From the NCBI GenBank assembly GCA_903897005.1, contig CAITZZ010000176.1, positions 1 to 43,031 on the forward strand: a DNA stretch of 43,031 nucleotides. Direction: 5' to 3'. This DNA comes from an uncultured beta proteobacterium. Its GTDB lineage: Bacteria > Pseudomonadota > Gammaproteobacteria > Burkholderiales > Burkholderiaceae_C. The notes beneath the pieces were generated by a model, which saw only the letters and a list, made by a program, of their open reading frames with translations, was not told where the DNA came from and did no database searches. This document shows positions 19,601 through 30,695 of the stretch, piece by piece. The translations under genes were made by a program, and so were the position numbers. How positions within the stretch are numbered: position 1 is the first letter of the stretch; each line of letters begins with the position of its first letter.

Positions 19601-21139
19601 TTACCCTTGCGCGGCCACCCGATCCGCTTTGCTTTGCAGCTTGTTGAGTGCGCTCAGGTAGGCCTTGGCGGAAGCCACAATAATGTCGGGATCAGAGCCC
19701 ACGCCATTGACTACGCGACCACTGTTTTGCAGTCGCACCGTCACCTCCCCCTGGCTTTCGGTCGAACCGCTGATCGCATTGACCGAATAGAGCACCATCT
19801 CGGCACCACTCTTGACCTGGGCTTCGATCGCCTTCAGGGACGCATCGACCGGGCCATCGCCATCGGAAGCGCTCTTCACCTCTTTGCCGGCGACCGTGAA
19901 CACAATGCTGGCCTGTGGGCGCTCACCGGTTTCGCTGTGCTGCGAAAGCGAAACGAAGCGGTACTGTTCGTTCTCATTGGTAACGGCTTCGTCATTGACC
20001 AACGCCAGAATGTCCTCATCAAAAATCTCACTCTTGCGGTCGGCAAGTTCCTTGAATCTGGCGAAAGCGGTGTTGATGTCGGCTTCCGCTTCCATCTGAA
20101 CTCCCAACTCCTGCAAGCGCTGCTTGAACGCATTGCGACCGCTGAGTTTGCCAAGAATGATCTTGTTGTTGCTCCAGCCCACATCCTCGGCCCGCATGAT
20201 TTCGTAAGTGTCACGCGCCTTCAAAACACCGTCCTGATGAATTCCGGAGGCATGCGCAAAGGCGTTGGCACCCACCACCGCCTTGTTTGGCTGCACCACA
20301 AAGCCGGTGGTCTGACTGACCATGCGACTGGCCGCCAGAATATGTTTGGTGTCAATGCCCAAGTCCAGTCCGAAATAATCACGGCGCGTCCTGATCGCCA
20401 TGACCACCTCTTCCAGACTGCAATTTCCCGCCCTCTCGCCCAGTCCGTTGATGGTGCATTCAATCTGACGCGCACCGCCAATCTTCACACCAGCCAGAGA
20501 ATTGGCGACCGCCATACCCAGGTCGTTGTGGCAGTGCACAGACCAGATCGCCTTGTCCGAGTTGGGAACACGCTCGCGCAGATTCTTGATGAAGTTGCCA
20601 TACAACTCGGGTATGGCGTAACCGACGGTGTCGGGCACGTTGATCGTGGTGGCACCTTCGTTGATCACGGCTTCGATGATGCGGCACAGAAAGTCGACAT
20701 CACTGCGGTAGCCATCTTCCGGGCTGAACTCAACATCGGCAACCAGATTGCGCGCAAAGCGCACCGCCAACTTGGCCTGCTCAAACACCTGGTCTGGTGT
20801 CATGCGCAGCTTCTTCTCCATGTGCAGCGCAGAGGTCGCAATGAAGGTGTGAATGCGCGAGCTATTGGCGCCCTTGAGCGCTTCAGCAGCGCGCGAAATA
20901 TCCCGGTCATTGGCGCGCGACAAAGAGCACACGGTGGAGTCCTTGATCGCTTTGGCAATGCACTGCACTGCATCAAAGTCGCCATTGGAACTGGCAGCAA
21001 AGCCGGCTTCAATGACATCCACCTTCAGGCGCTCGAGTTGGCGCGCGATACGCAACTTTTCATCTTTGTTCATGGAGGCGCCGGGCGACTGCTCTCCGTC
21101 GCGCAAGGTGGTATCGAAAATAATTACTTTGTCGCTCAT
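19601..21139 (-). CDS. leuA: 2-isopropylmalate synthase
   Basis: A 512-residue enzyme catalysing the first committed step of leucine synthesis, condensation of acetyl-CoA with 2-oxoisovalerate. The N-terminal TIM barrel starts [20 protein letters not shown], with the metal-binding [16 protein letters not shown] and the [16 protein letters not shown] motif; a C-terminal regulatory LeuA dimer domain (about 390-510) mediates leucine feedback. The ATG at 21139 is preceded by GGAGAAA; an upstream in-frame ATG gives a 12-residue extension that I reject. A leader peptide with clustered Leu codons and a terminator lie immediately upstream, indicating attenuation. It follows pssA on the same strand. 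Confidence 0.96.
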   Translation of the reverse strand: MSDKVIIFDTTLRDGEQSPGASMNKDEKLRIARQLERLKVDVIEAGFAASSNGDFDAVQCIAKAIKDSTVCSLSRANDRDISRAAEALKGANSSRIHTFIATSALHMEKKLRMTPDQVFEQAKLAVRFARNLVADVEFSPEDGYRSDVDFLCRIIEAVINEGATTINVPDTVGYAIPELYGNFIKNLRERVPNSDKAIWSVHCHNDLGMAVANSLAGVKIGGARQIECTINGLGERAGNCSLEEVVMAIRTRRDYFGLDLGIDTKHILAASRMVSQTTGFVVQPNKAVVGANAFAHASGIHQDGVLKARDTYEIMRAEDVGWSNNKIILGKLSGRNAFKQRLQELGVQMEAEADINTAFARFKELADRKSEIFDEDILALVNDEAVTNENEQYRFVSLSQHSETGERPQASIVFTVAGKEVKSASDGDGPVDASLKAIEAQVKSGAEMVLYSVNAISGSTESQGEVTVRLQNSGRVVNGVGSDPDIIVASAKAYLSALNKLQSKADRVAAQG

Positions 21140-21173
21140 CTGGTTTCTCCGGTCATCGTCAACAGGGCAGTCC

Positions 21174-21210
21174 AAAAAAACAAAAAGCCCGCTGCGGTTG
21201 CATGCGGGCC
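21174..21210 (-). terminator. Rho-independent terminator/attenuator before leuA
   Basis: On the minus strand GCCCGC (21204-21209) and GCGGGC (21187-21192) form a stem with an 11-base loop, followed by TTTTTGTTTTTTT. The structure lies between the leucine leader peptide and leuA, 35 bases before the leuA start. CGGGC at 21245-21249 in the leader coding sequence can pair with GCCCG of the terminator's 5' arm and is a candidate antiterminator strand. A second hairpin, GGTAA...TTACC at 21220-21238, includes the leader stop codon. Confidence 0.85.
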
Positions 21211-21233
21211 TGTAGTTTGGGTAAGCGCGTGCG

Positions 21234-21287
21234 TTACCAACTCCGCCCGTGTGGCGTTAGCAGTAGCGCTAGCGAAATGTTCTTCAT
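21234..21287 (-). CDS. leuL: Leucine leader peptide
   Basis: A 17-residue open frame translating to [17 protein letters not shown] and a TAA stop. Four of five consecutive codons are Leu, three of them CTA (CTA GCG CTA CTG CTA). It sits between pssA and leuA and is followed within about 25 bases by a strong intrinsic terminator with a long T run. This is the standard layout of ribosome-mediated attenuation: stalling at the Leu codons when leucyl-tRNA is scarce would let leuA be read. The ribosome site is weak. The symbol follows convention for leucine leaders; no search was done. Confidence 0.8.
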   Translation of the reverse strand: MKNISLALLLTPHGRSW

Positions 21288-21326
21288 GCTGTCAATGTAC
21301 CACAAGTTGCTGGCCCGGCCTCACTT

Positions 21327-22136
21327 GTGCAGACCCCGTTCATCAGGTTCGTCGGTCGAGGTGCTGATGACACTGGTTTGCTGACCTTTGGCCCTGCGCC
21401 ATGCATAGATCAGGTAGCCGCTGACGCCGTACGCAATAAACAGGCTGAACATGACAATCGGCGGGTCAATGTTGATGACGGCGATGCCCAGCGCAATCAG
21501 GACAATCACCACGAAGGGCACACTTTTCTTCATGTGCACGTCCTTGAAACTGTAGAACGGAACATTGGTCACCATGCTCAAGCCAGCGTACAGAGCAAGT
21601 GCAAAAGTCGGCCAGGCAACGCTGGTCCCCTTGATGCCCAGATCGGTCGCAACCCAGATAAAACCAGCCACCAGTGCAGCAGCGGCAGGTGACGGCAGAC
21701 CCTGAAAGTAACGCTTGTCAACCACGGCCGTGTTGACATTGAATCGCGCCAGACGCAAGGCAGCGCATGCGCAATAGACAAAAGCTGCAATCCAGCCCCA
21801 GCGCCCCAGGCCCTGCAAGGCCCAGACGTAGGAAATAATGGCTGGTGCGGCGCCAAACGAAACCATGTCGGAGAGCGAGTCCATCTGCTCGCCAAAAGCA
21901 CTCTGCGTATTGGTCATACGCGCCACACGGCCGTCCAGGCTGTCGAGCACCAAGGCGCAGAAGACCCCCACGGCGGCCAGATCAAAGCGGCCGTTGATGG
22001 CCATCACGATGGCGTAAAAGCCACCAAACAGTGCCGCCAGCGTGAACAGATTGGGCAGCACATAGATGCCCTTGCGGCGCTTCCTGACCAGCACATCGCT
22101 GCCGTCTGCAAAGTCTGCTTCTTTCCCGTCTTGCAT
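21327..22136 (-). CDS. pssA: CDP-diacylglycerol--serine O-phosphatidyltransferase
   Basis: A 269-residue integral membrane enzyme of the CDP-alcohol phosphatidyltransferase family that makes phosphatidylserine, the precursor of phosphatidylethanolamine. The catalytic motif is seen in LDSLDGRVARMTNTQSAFGEQMDSLSD, here DG-x2-AR-x8-G-x3-D-x3-D. Several hydrophobic segments span about residues 30-70, 95-150 and 160-250. The ATG at 22136 has GGAGG eight bases upstream. It lies between ilvC and leuA, an arrangement usual in betaproteobacteria, where pssA travels with branched-chain amino acid genes. It is a type II (membrane) PssA, unlike the E. coli enzyme. Confidence 0.93.
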
Positions 22137-22163
22137 AGAATTGGCCTCCAACGTCACATAGTA

Positions 22164-22189
22164 ACAAAGGCCACCAAAGTGGCCTTTGT
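22164..22189. terminator. Perfect 11-bp hairpin between ilvC and pssA
   Basis: ACAAAGGCCAC (22164-22174) and GTGGCCTTTGT (22179-22189) form an 11-bp perfect stem with a four-base loop just after the ilvC stop. The trailing sequence on the minus strand is not a clear T run (only TTTGTTA), so it may be a weak terminator or an mRNA-stability hairpin that lowers pssA expression relative to ilvC. Confidence 0.6.
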
Positions 22190-22206
22190 CTCGGGGCTTG
22201 GCTGCC

Positions 22207-23738
<1,532 letters not shown>

Positions 23739-23740
23739 GA

Positions 23741-25540
23741 TTAAAGATCTTCCGAACCGAGCAACATTTCAGTAATGCCGCTGCCAGCGCGCACCATGGG
23801 GAAGACGTTTTCCGTAGGGTCGGTGCGGAAGTCCATGAAAACGGTCCGGTCCTTCAATTTTCGCGCCTCACGCAAGGCTGGCTCCACGTCCTGCACACGT
23901 TCGATCAACATACCGACATGGCCATAAGCCTCGGCGAGCTTGACAAAATTCGGTAGCGCATCCATGTAACTGTGGCTGTAACGGCCTTCGTACTCGACTT
24001 CCTGCCACTGGCGAACCATGCCCAGATACCGGTTGTTGAGTGACACGATCTTGATCGGCGTGTCGTACTGCAAACAGGTCGAGAGTTCCTGGATGCACAT
24101 CTGCACCGAGCCATCGCCGGTGATGCAAAACACCTCGCTGTCGGGTTTGGCCGTCTTGATGCCCATTGCATAAGGGATACCCACGCCCATGGTTCCCAGA
24201 CCACCGGAGTTGATCCAGCGCCGTGGCTCATCGAAGCGATAGTACTGGGCAGCCCACATTTGATGCTGACCCACATCCGACGTAATGTAGGTGTCGGTGT
24301 CCTTGGTCATGTTCCAGAGCGTCTCGATGACGTACTGCGGTTTGATCACCTCATTCTGGCCAGGATCGTACTTCAGACAGTCGCGCTTGCGCCAGACCTC
24401 GATGGTCTCCCACCAGGCGCCCAGGGCCTGACTGTCGGGCTTGGTGGCGCCCTCCCGAATCATCGCGATCATCTCGGACAACACTTCCTTGACATCACCA
24501 ACAATCGGAATATCGACCTTGACGCGCTTGGAAATACTCGAGGGATCGATGTCAATATGGATGATCTTGCGTTCATTTTGGGCAAAGTGCTTGGGATTGC
24601 CGATCACACGGTCATCAAAGCGTGCGCCGACCGCCAGCAGGACATCGCAGTGCTGCATCGCGTTATTCGCTTCCACGGTACCGTGCATGCCGAGCATGCC
24701 CAGAAACTTGCGGTCGCTCGCCGGGTAGGCGCCCAGGCCCATCAATGTATTGGTGCAGGGATAGCCCAGCATGTCTACCAGCGTGCGCAACTCGGCCGAA
24801 GCGTTGCTCAGGATGACGCCGCCACCGGTGTAGATATAGGGCCGTTTGGCAGCCAGCAACAATTGCAGCGCTTTGCGGATCTGTCCGCCATGGCCTTTTC
24901 GAACCGGGTTGTAGGACCGCATTTCCACACTGTCCGGATACCCGGCGTAAGGCACCCGTTTGAAGGAAACATCTTTCGGAATATCCACCACCACCGGACC
25001 CGGACGACCGCTACGGGCAATATGGAATGCCTTCTTCATGGTCGCGGCCAGATCACGGGCATCCTTGACCAGAAAATTGTGTTTGACCACCGGGCGCGTG
25101 ATACCTACCGCGTCGCACTCCTGAAAAGCATCCAGCCCGATGGCGTGGGTTGGCACCTGCCCGGTCACGATCACCATCGGAATACTGTCCATATAGGCGG
25201 TGGCAATGCCGGTCACTGCATTGGTGACACCAGGCCCGGAGGTGACCAACGCCACCCCCACGTCACCGGTGGCGCGCGCGTAGCCGTCAGCTGCGTGCAC
25301 CGCCGCCTGCTCATGCCGCACCAAAATATGCTTGATCGTGCTCTGTTTGTAGAAGGCGTCGTAGATATGGAGCACTGCTCCACCCGGGTAGCCCCAGATG
25401 AACTTGACGCCTTCGGCCTGCAGGGCCTTGACGAGGATCTCGGCGCCACGCAGTTCCTGCTCGCCCGATGAAGTGGCGGGCACTTTGCTGGTGCCGGCTG
25501 CGCTCGCAGCGGAAGTGATTTCAGCCTTTGATATTTTCAT
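23741..25540 (-). CDS. ilvI: Acetolactate synthase large (catalytic) subunit
   Basis: A 599-residue thiamine-diphosphate and FAD-dependent enzyme making acetolactate and acetohydroxybutyrate. Motifs seen are GYPGGAVLHIYDAF, the catalytic-Glu region VRHEQAAVHAADGYARATG, TSGPGVTNAVTGIATA and the TPP/Mg motif GDGSVQMCIQELSTC. The ATG at 25540 follows AAAGG; a 40-residue upstream extension in the same frame is not protein-like and is rejected. The N-terminus has about 30 residues of low-complexity Ala/Ser-rich sequence before the catalytic domain. It heads ilvIHC and is probably transcribed from the promoter at 25691-25718. Confidence 0.96.
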   Translation of the reverse strand: MKISKAEITSAASAAGTSKVPATSSGEQELRGAEILVKALQAEGVKFIWGYPGGAVLHIYDAFYKQSTIKHILVRHEQAAVHAADGYARATGDVGVALVTSGPGVTNAVTGIATAYMDSIPMVIVTGQVPTHAIGLDAFQECDAVGITRPVVKHNFLVKDARDLAATMKKAFHIARSGRPGPVVVDIPKDVSFKRVPYAGYPDSVEMRSYNPVRKGHGGQIRKALQLLLAAKRPYIYTGGGVILSNASAELRTLVDMLGYPCTNTLMGLGAYPASDRKFLGMLGMHGTVEANNAMQHCDVLLAVGARFDDRVIGNPKHFAQNERKIIHIDIDPSSISKRVKVDIPIVGDVKEVLSEMIAMIREGATKPDSQALGAWWETIEVWRKRDCLKYDPGQNEVIKPQYVIETLWNMTKDTDTYITSDVGQHQMWAAQYYRFDEPRRWINSGGLGTMGVGIPYAMGIKTAKPDSEVFCITGDGSVQMCIQELSTCLQYDTPIKIVSLNNRYLGMVRQWQEVEYEGRYSHSYMDALPNFVKLAEAYGHVGMLIERVQDVEPALREARKLKDRTVFMDFRTDPTENVFPMVRAGSGITEMLLGSEDL

Positions 25541-25690
25541 GATCAACCTTTGTGAATTTCTCTGACGAAAAACCTTGGGTGCCCCTTCGCAAACATTTGT
25601 GGTGTCGCGTTGGGACTTAGAGCCAAAGCCATAAGCGCACTGATTCTTGCGCCGGACCATGACCCGTTTGCCTTTTGATTTGCAGGCAGC

Positions 25691-25718
25691 ATTATGGCAC
25701 TGCCGCTAAGAATGCCAA
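25691..25718 (-). promoter_or_regulatory. Sigma70-type promoter of ilvIHC
   Basis: On the minus strand TTGGCA (25713-25718) is followed by a 16-base spacer and CATAAT (25691-25696), one or two mismatches from consensus in each box. It would give an mRNA leader of about 140 bases before ilvI. I looked for a branched-chain leader peptide and terminator in that leader and found neither. Confidence 0.6.
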
Positions 25719-25793
25719 AAATGGGCGGGAACGTTCAATCCAAATGCCATAATCTGCGCCACTTAGCCCACCATCTTGCAAGGCAAGCACCTC

Positions 25794-26360
25794 TTGGCAA
25801 CTGAACAGGAACTTTCTGATTTTTTGAAGAGCGTCGAAAAGCGCGCTTTCAAGCGATCGGTGTACCACGTGCGCAACGAGGAATCGGCGCTGGACATCGT
25901 GCAAGACAGCATGATGAAGCTTGCCGAGCACTACGGGCACAAACCAGCGGCTGAGTTGCCCATGCTGTTCCAGCGAATTCTGTCGAATTGCACGCTGGAC
26001 TGGTTTCGACGCCAAAAGACGAGGAACACCCTGTTCTCCAACCTCAGCGATTTCGAATCCGAGGGGGAGGACGGGGAATTTGATCTGCTGGGTACTTTGA
26101 ATGCGCAAACCGAGTCGGAACAAGCGGAAAACCCAGAAACATCAGCACAACGGGCACAAACCTTGCGTGCGATCGAGAACGAGATCCAGGAACTCCCTGG
26201 GCGTCAACGGGAAGCCTTCCTGATGCGTTACTGGGAGGAACTGGACGTGGCAGAGACTGCTGCGGCCATGGGTTGTTCGGAAGGCAGTGTCAAGACGCAC
26301 TGCTCACGAGCCGTCCAGGCTCTCGGCAAGGCATTGAGGGCGAAGGGAATAACACTATGA
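25794..26360 (+). CDS. ECF-type RNA polymerase sigma factor
   Basis: A sigma factor of about 188 residues with region 2 (about residues 15-75, including ESALDIVQDSMMKLAEHY and TLDWFRRQKT) and region 4 (about 120-180, with LPGRQREAFLMRYWEELDV and AAAMGCSEGSVKTHCSRAVQAL). There is no region 1 or 3, as in extracytoplasmic-function sigmas. An acidic linker separates the two. The start is uncertain: I prefer the TTG at 25794 with AAGG upstream, while an earlier TTG at 25776 adds six residues without a site. The stop overlaps the DUF3619 start by four bases (ATGA), the usual way a sigma is coupled to its anti-sigma. Target promoters are unknown. Confidence 0.87.
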   Translation: MATEQELSDFLKSVEKRAFKRSVYHVRNEESALDIVQDSMMKLAEHYGHKPAAELPMLFQRILSNCTLDWFRRQKTRNTLFSNLSDFESEGEDGEFDLLGTLNAQTESEQAENPETSAQRAQTLRAIENEIQELPGRQREAFLMRYWEELDVAETAAAMGCSEGSVKTHCSRAVQALGKALRAKGITL

Positions 26361-26788
26361 CCAATTCACATCTCTACCAAAACCTCGTGGCGCAGGATCG
26401 TTTCGGATTGCAGGTGGCAGCACGCCTGTCCGATGCTGCGGACGAACTGCCTTACGACATTTCCGAACGACTGCGCGCCGCCAGGACACGGGCTCTGAGC
26501 CAGCGCAGGAGTGCGGCGCAGACCGCCAGCAACGTGACCCGATCTGGGGCTGCGGCCACGCTGACTTTTGGCACCGAGCACCTCAACTGGTGGGACCGCG
26601 TGGCAGCCGCCGCGCCCCTGCTGGCCTTGGTGCTGGGTCTGGTCGCGATCAATGTGATCCAGAACGACAAACGTGCGAACGAAATAGCCGAAATTGACGC
26701 CGCTTTGTTAACCGATGACCTGCCGCCGGCTGCCTATGCAGATCCGGGTTTCACACAATTCCTCAAAAGCAGAGCCGGGCAAGATTGA
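26357..26788 (+). CDS. DUF3619 membrane protein, candidate anti-sigma factor
   Basis: A 143-residue protein with one transmembrane segment (about residues 82-101, after NWWDRVAAAAP). The N-terminal ~75 residues are cytoplasmic and helical (LPYDISERLRAARTRAL), and about 40 residues follow the membrane span. I recognise the DUF3619 family. Translational coupling to the sigma gene, small size and single-span topology all suggest an anti-sigma factor, but I see no zinc-binding anti-sigma motif (HxxxCxxC), so this is inference. It is followed by the secreted DUF3106 protein. Confidence 0.8.
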   Translation: MTNSHLYQNLVAQDRFGLQVAARLSDAADELPYDISERLRAARTRALSQRRSAAQTASNVTRSGAAATLTFGTEHLNWWDRVAAAAPLLALVLGLVAINVIQNDKRANEIAEIDAALLTDDLPPAAYADPGFTQFLKSRAGQD

Positions 26789-26804
26789 GAGTTTGGACAT
26801 CAGC

Positions 26805-27506
26805 ATGTTCATGCGCGCAATAGATCAGCATCGAGTCCCATGGCAAGCCGGCAAGCTGCTGGCTGGTGCCGCGTTTTGCCTGATGACAGCGCTGAGCATG
26901 CCAGCCTCGTGCGCCTTGGCACAGACCGTGGCAGCGAGCAGGGCCAGCAGTTCTGTACCAGCGGCGAAAAGTCAGGTAGCCGCCGCGAGTTCATCCAAGC
27001 CGGCATGGCAGGACCTGACGGCCGTGCAGCAGGTTTCACTCAAGCCCCTGGCTGCAAACTGGAACTCCCTGGGAATCTCGCATAAGCGCAAATGGATCGC
27101 GCTGGCCCAGAATTACCCCCGCCTTGCGCCAGCCGAACAAGTCAAACTGCACAGCCGCATGACCGAGTGGGTCTCCCTGAGTCAGCAACAACGCGCCCAG
27201 GCCAGGCTCAATTTTGCCCAGGCCAAACAGCTCACGCCTGACGAAAAGGCCGCCACCTGGAAGGCTTACCAGGAACTCAGCCCCGAGGAAAAGCAAAAGC
27301 TCGCCACCTCAGCGGTCACCAAGCCGGTGGGTGCTGCCGCTGCCGCCAAGCCCGTGCCAGCCCAGAAACTGGCAGTTGTACCCGTCACACGGCACAGTCC
27401 GAAAACAGCACCCAAAATGGCAGCCTCGAACCCCAAGATCAATCACAACACCTTGCTGCCGCAGACCCAGCCCGCGCTTGAGCCTGCCGCACCCCAGAAA
27501 AACTGA
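26805..27506 (+). CDS. DUF3106 secreted helical protein
   Basis: A protein of about 233 residues with a signal peptide (cleavage near ALAQT, residue 38), an Ala/Ser-rich linker, then a conserved helical core: WQDLTAVQQVSLKPLAANW, KRKWIALAQNYPRLAPAEQ and RMTEWVSLSQQQRAQARLNF. The pattern of LT/LS-x-x-Q turns is reminiscent of periplasmic CpxP/Spy-like sensors, but this is only a visual similarity. The C-terminal 60 residues are Pro/Ala/Lys-rich and probably disordered. The ATG at 26805 is chosen because earlier in-frame starts overlap DUF3619; another ATG lies two codons on. It is the third gene of the sigma string and is a candidate periplasmic signal component. Confidence 0.78.
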   Translation: MFMRAIDQHRVPWQAGKLLAGAAFCLMTALSMPASCALAQTVAASRASSSVPAAKSQVAAASSSKPAWQDLTAVQQVSLKPLAANWNSLGISHKRKWIALAQNYPRLAPAEQVKLHSRMTEWVSLSQQQRAQARLNFAQAKQLTPDEKAATWKAYQELSPEEKQKLATSAVTKPVGAAAAAKPVPAQKLAVVPVTRHSPKTAPKMAASNPKINHNTLLPQTQPALEPAAPQKN

Positions 27507-27526
27507 GCGGTGCCCGCGCTGCCCAG

Positions 27527-28021
27527 ATGAAACCCGCTTTGCCGACCCCCAGCCTGGCTCGCCGCATGGCCTGCTGGCTGTACGAAGGTGTGTTGATGTT
27601 CTGCGTCGTCTTCATTGCCGGCTATCTGTTTGTGACTTTGACCCAAACCCGCAATCCGATGGACAAGCGCCATGCCTTGCAGGCCTTCATCTTCGTTGTG
27701 GCCGGCATTTACTTCGTCTGGTTCTGGGCCAGGGGTCAAACCCTGGCCATGAAAACCTGGCACATCACGGTGCTTGACCTCGCGGGCAAACCGCTCACCC
27801 AGGGACGCGCCCTGCTGCGCTACCTGCTTTGCTGGCTCTGGTTTGTACCAGCCCTGGCGGCCATGGCCCCTTTCCAGCTGTCCGGATCCGAATCGGTGGT
27901 CATCGCCCTGGGTTGGGTAGCGATCTGGGCTATCCTCAGCTACTTCCATCCGCAGCGGCAGTTCTGGCACGATGCCCTGGCCAGAACGCAACTGGTTTCA
28001 ACGCGACCCCCTACTCCTTAA
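27527..28021 (+). CDS. RDD-family membrane protein
   Basis: A 164-residue integral membrane protein of the RDD family with hydrophobic segments near residues 18-38, 45-67 and 95-140. The RDD residues are partly visible: the N-terminal LARRMACWLYEG has Glu where the family normally has Asp, and the C-terminal FWHDALARTQLV keeps the Asp. RDD proteins are of uncertain function; some members affect ion or solute homeostasis. It follows the DUF3106 gene by about 20 bases and precedes the LOG-family gene by five bases, so it belongs to the same transcript as the sigma string. Confidence 0.85.
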   Translation: MKPALPTPSLARRMACWLYEGVLMFCVVFIAGYLFVTLTQTRNPMDKRHALQAFIFVVAGIYFVWFWARGQTLAMKTWHITVLDLAGKPLTQGRALLRYLLCWLWFVPALAAMAPFQLSGSESVVIALGWVAIWAILSYFHPQRQFWHDALARTQLVSTRPPTP

Positions 28022-28026
28022 CAACC

Positions 28027-28958
<932 letters not shown>

Positions 28959-28987
28959 TTAGTCTGTCGGCAAAGCTGATCGAATTA

Positions 28988-30664
28988 TCACGCTCGAAAC
29001 CGGTTGGTTATAGGATAACGCCAATCCTTGCCAAAACTGCGGTGCGTGACGCGAATACCGACCGGTGCCTGGCGGCGCTTGTACTCGTTGATCTTGATCA
29101 GGCGAGTCACCCGCTCCACGTCGGCGCGCTCAAAGCCGGCTGCAATGATGTCCTCGATGCTCTGGTCGTTCTCCATGTAGCGCTCCAGAATCGCATCCAG
29201 CACCTCATAGGGCGGCAAACTGTCCTGGTCTTTTTGATCGGGACGCAGTTCGGCGCTCGGTGGCCGGGTGATGATGCGCTCGGGAATCGGATCACTCCCG
29301 GTGCCATAGGGGTCGTTCGCGTTGCGCCAGCGCGCCAGCCGGAACACCGTCGTCTTGGCCAGGTCCTTGATCACGGCAAAGCCCCCCGCCATGTCGCCGT
29401 ACAGGGTGCAGTAGCCGGTCGCCATCTCAGACTTGTTGCCGGTCGTCAGAACGATGCTGCCAAACTTGTTGCTCAGCGCCATCAGCAGCGTGCCCCGGAT
29501 GCGGGCCTGGATGTTCTCTTCGGTGGCGTCTTCAGCGCGCCCTTTGAACTCCAGCGCCAGCGACGCCTTGAAGGCTTCAAACTCGGGCACGATGGAGATT
29601 TCGTCGTAGCGTACGCCGAGCCTCTCGGCCATCGCACGCGCGTCGATCCAGCTGATGTCGGCCGTGTAGGGCGAGGGCATCATGACGCAACGCACCCGGT
29701 CTTTACCCAGCGCATCGACCGCCAGCGCCAGCACCAGCGCCGAGTCGATGCCACCCGAGAGACCCAGAATGACACTGGGAAAGCCATTTTTGCCGATGTA
29801 ATCGCGCACACCCAGCACCAGCGCGTCCCACAGGTCGGCCTCGGTCGATCGCTCCGGCGTCACCGGCCCGGCCAGTTGCAGACCAGCGTGCGTCCGGGTC
29901 ACCTGCACCATAAAGCTGTCTTCGACAAAACTCGGAGCACGGGCCGCAACCGTGCCGTCGGCGCTCAGGGCAAACGAATGCCCCTCAAACACCACCTCAT
30001 CCTGTCCGCCGACCAGATGCGCATAGACCAGTGGCAAGCCACAGGCCTGCACCCGCTCGCGCATCATCAGCTCGCGCTCATTGCCCTTGCCCAGGTGAAA
30101 TGGCGAGGCATTGATGACCGCCAGCATTTCCGCGCCCGCTTGCCTGCTCAGTCGCGCCGGCGCCTCAAACCAGGCATCCTCGCAAATCAGCAATCCGACC
30201 TTGACCTTGTGGCCAGCCGCACCTGCTTCAAAGACGCAAACCCCCTGCCCCGGCGTGAAATAGCGGCGCTCGTCAAAAACCTGATAGTTGGGCAGCTCAC
30301 GCTTGGCATAGGTCGCCAGCACCGCGCCTTCGCACAACACACTGGCAGCGTTGTGGCGATTCTGGACGGCTACGGAGCGGGTTCGGCTGTCGCCACCGCT
30401 GGGGTGCCCAAGCACCAGCGTCAGGTCTTTTAACCCGGTCAGTTCACAGGCCACTGCTTTCACGGCATCATCGCAGGCAGCGATGAAGGCAGGCCGCAAG
30501 AAGAGGTCCTCCGCCGCATAGCCGCAGATCGATAGTTCGGGCGTGAGCACCAGGCGGGCGCCTTCGGCGTAAGCTGAGCGCGCCGCAGCCACAATTTTTT
30601 GTGAATTTCCGGGCAAGTCGCCAACCACCAGATTGAGTTGGGCAACGCAAATTTTGAGTGTCAT
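28988..30664 (-). CDS. nadE: Glutamine-dependent NAD+ synthetase
   Basis: A 558-residue two-domain enzyme that makes NAD+ from deamido-NAD, ATP and glutamine. The N-terminal nitrilase-type glutaminase domain has the catalytic triad Glu43 (TPELSICGY), Lys121 (YAKRELPNYQ) and Cys161 (LICEDAWF). The C-terminal synthetase domain has the ATP-pyrophosphatase loop SGGIDS (303-308). The ATG at 30664 fits the usual start (MTLKICVAQLN); an in-frame upstream ATG adds 14 residues that overlap the divergent gene's leader region and is less likely. It is co-directional with glnB and divergent from the FemAB-like gene. Confidence 0.95.
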   Translation of the reverse strand: MTLKICVAQLNLVVGDLPGNSQKIVAAARSAYAEGARLVLTPELSICGYAAEDLFLRPAFIAACDDAVKAVACELTGLKDLTLVLGHPSGGDSRTRSVAVQNRHNAASVLCEGAVLATYAKRELPNYQVFDERRYFTPGQGVCVFEAGAAGHKVKVGLLICEDAWFEAPARLSRQAGAEMLAVINASPFHLGKGNERELMMRERVQACGLPLVYAHLVGGQDEVVFEGHSFALSADGTVAARAPSFVEDSFMVQVTRTHAGLQLAGPVTPERSTEADLWDALVLGVRDYIGKNGFPSVILGLSGGIDSALVLALAVDALGKDRVRCVMMPSPYTADISWIDARAMAERLGVRYDEISIVPEFEAFKASLALEFKGRAEDATEENIQARIRGTLLMALSNKFGSIVLTTGNKSEMATGYCTLYGDMAGGFAVIKDLAKTTVFRLARWRNANDPYGTGSDPIPERIITRPPSAELRPDQKDQDSLPPYEVLDAILERYMENDQSIEDIIAAGFERADVERVTRLIKINEYKRRQAPVGIRVTHRSFGKDWRYPITNRFRA

Positions 30665-30695
30665 GAACCGCAGCGATGAATGAAATGGAGAGCCA

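Noticed and set aside
25541-25690. Attenuator leader for ilvIHC
   Set aside because: I read the minus-strand leader for short frames with Ile, Leu or Val runs and for a GC stem followed by T residues and saw neither.
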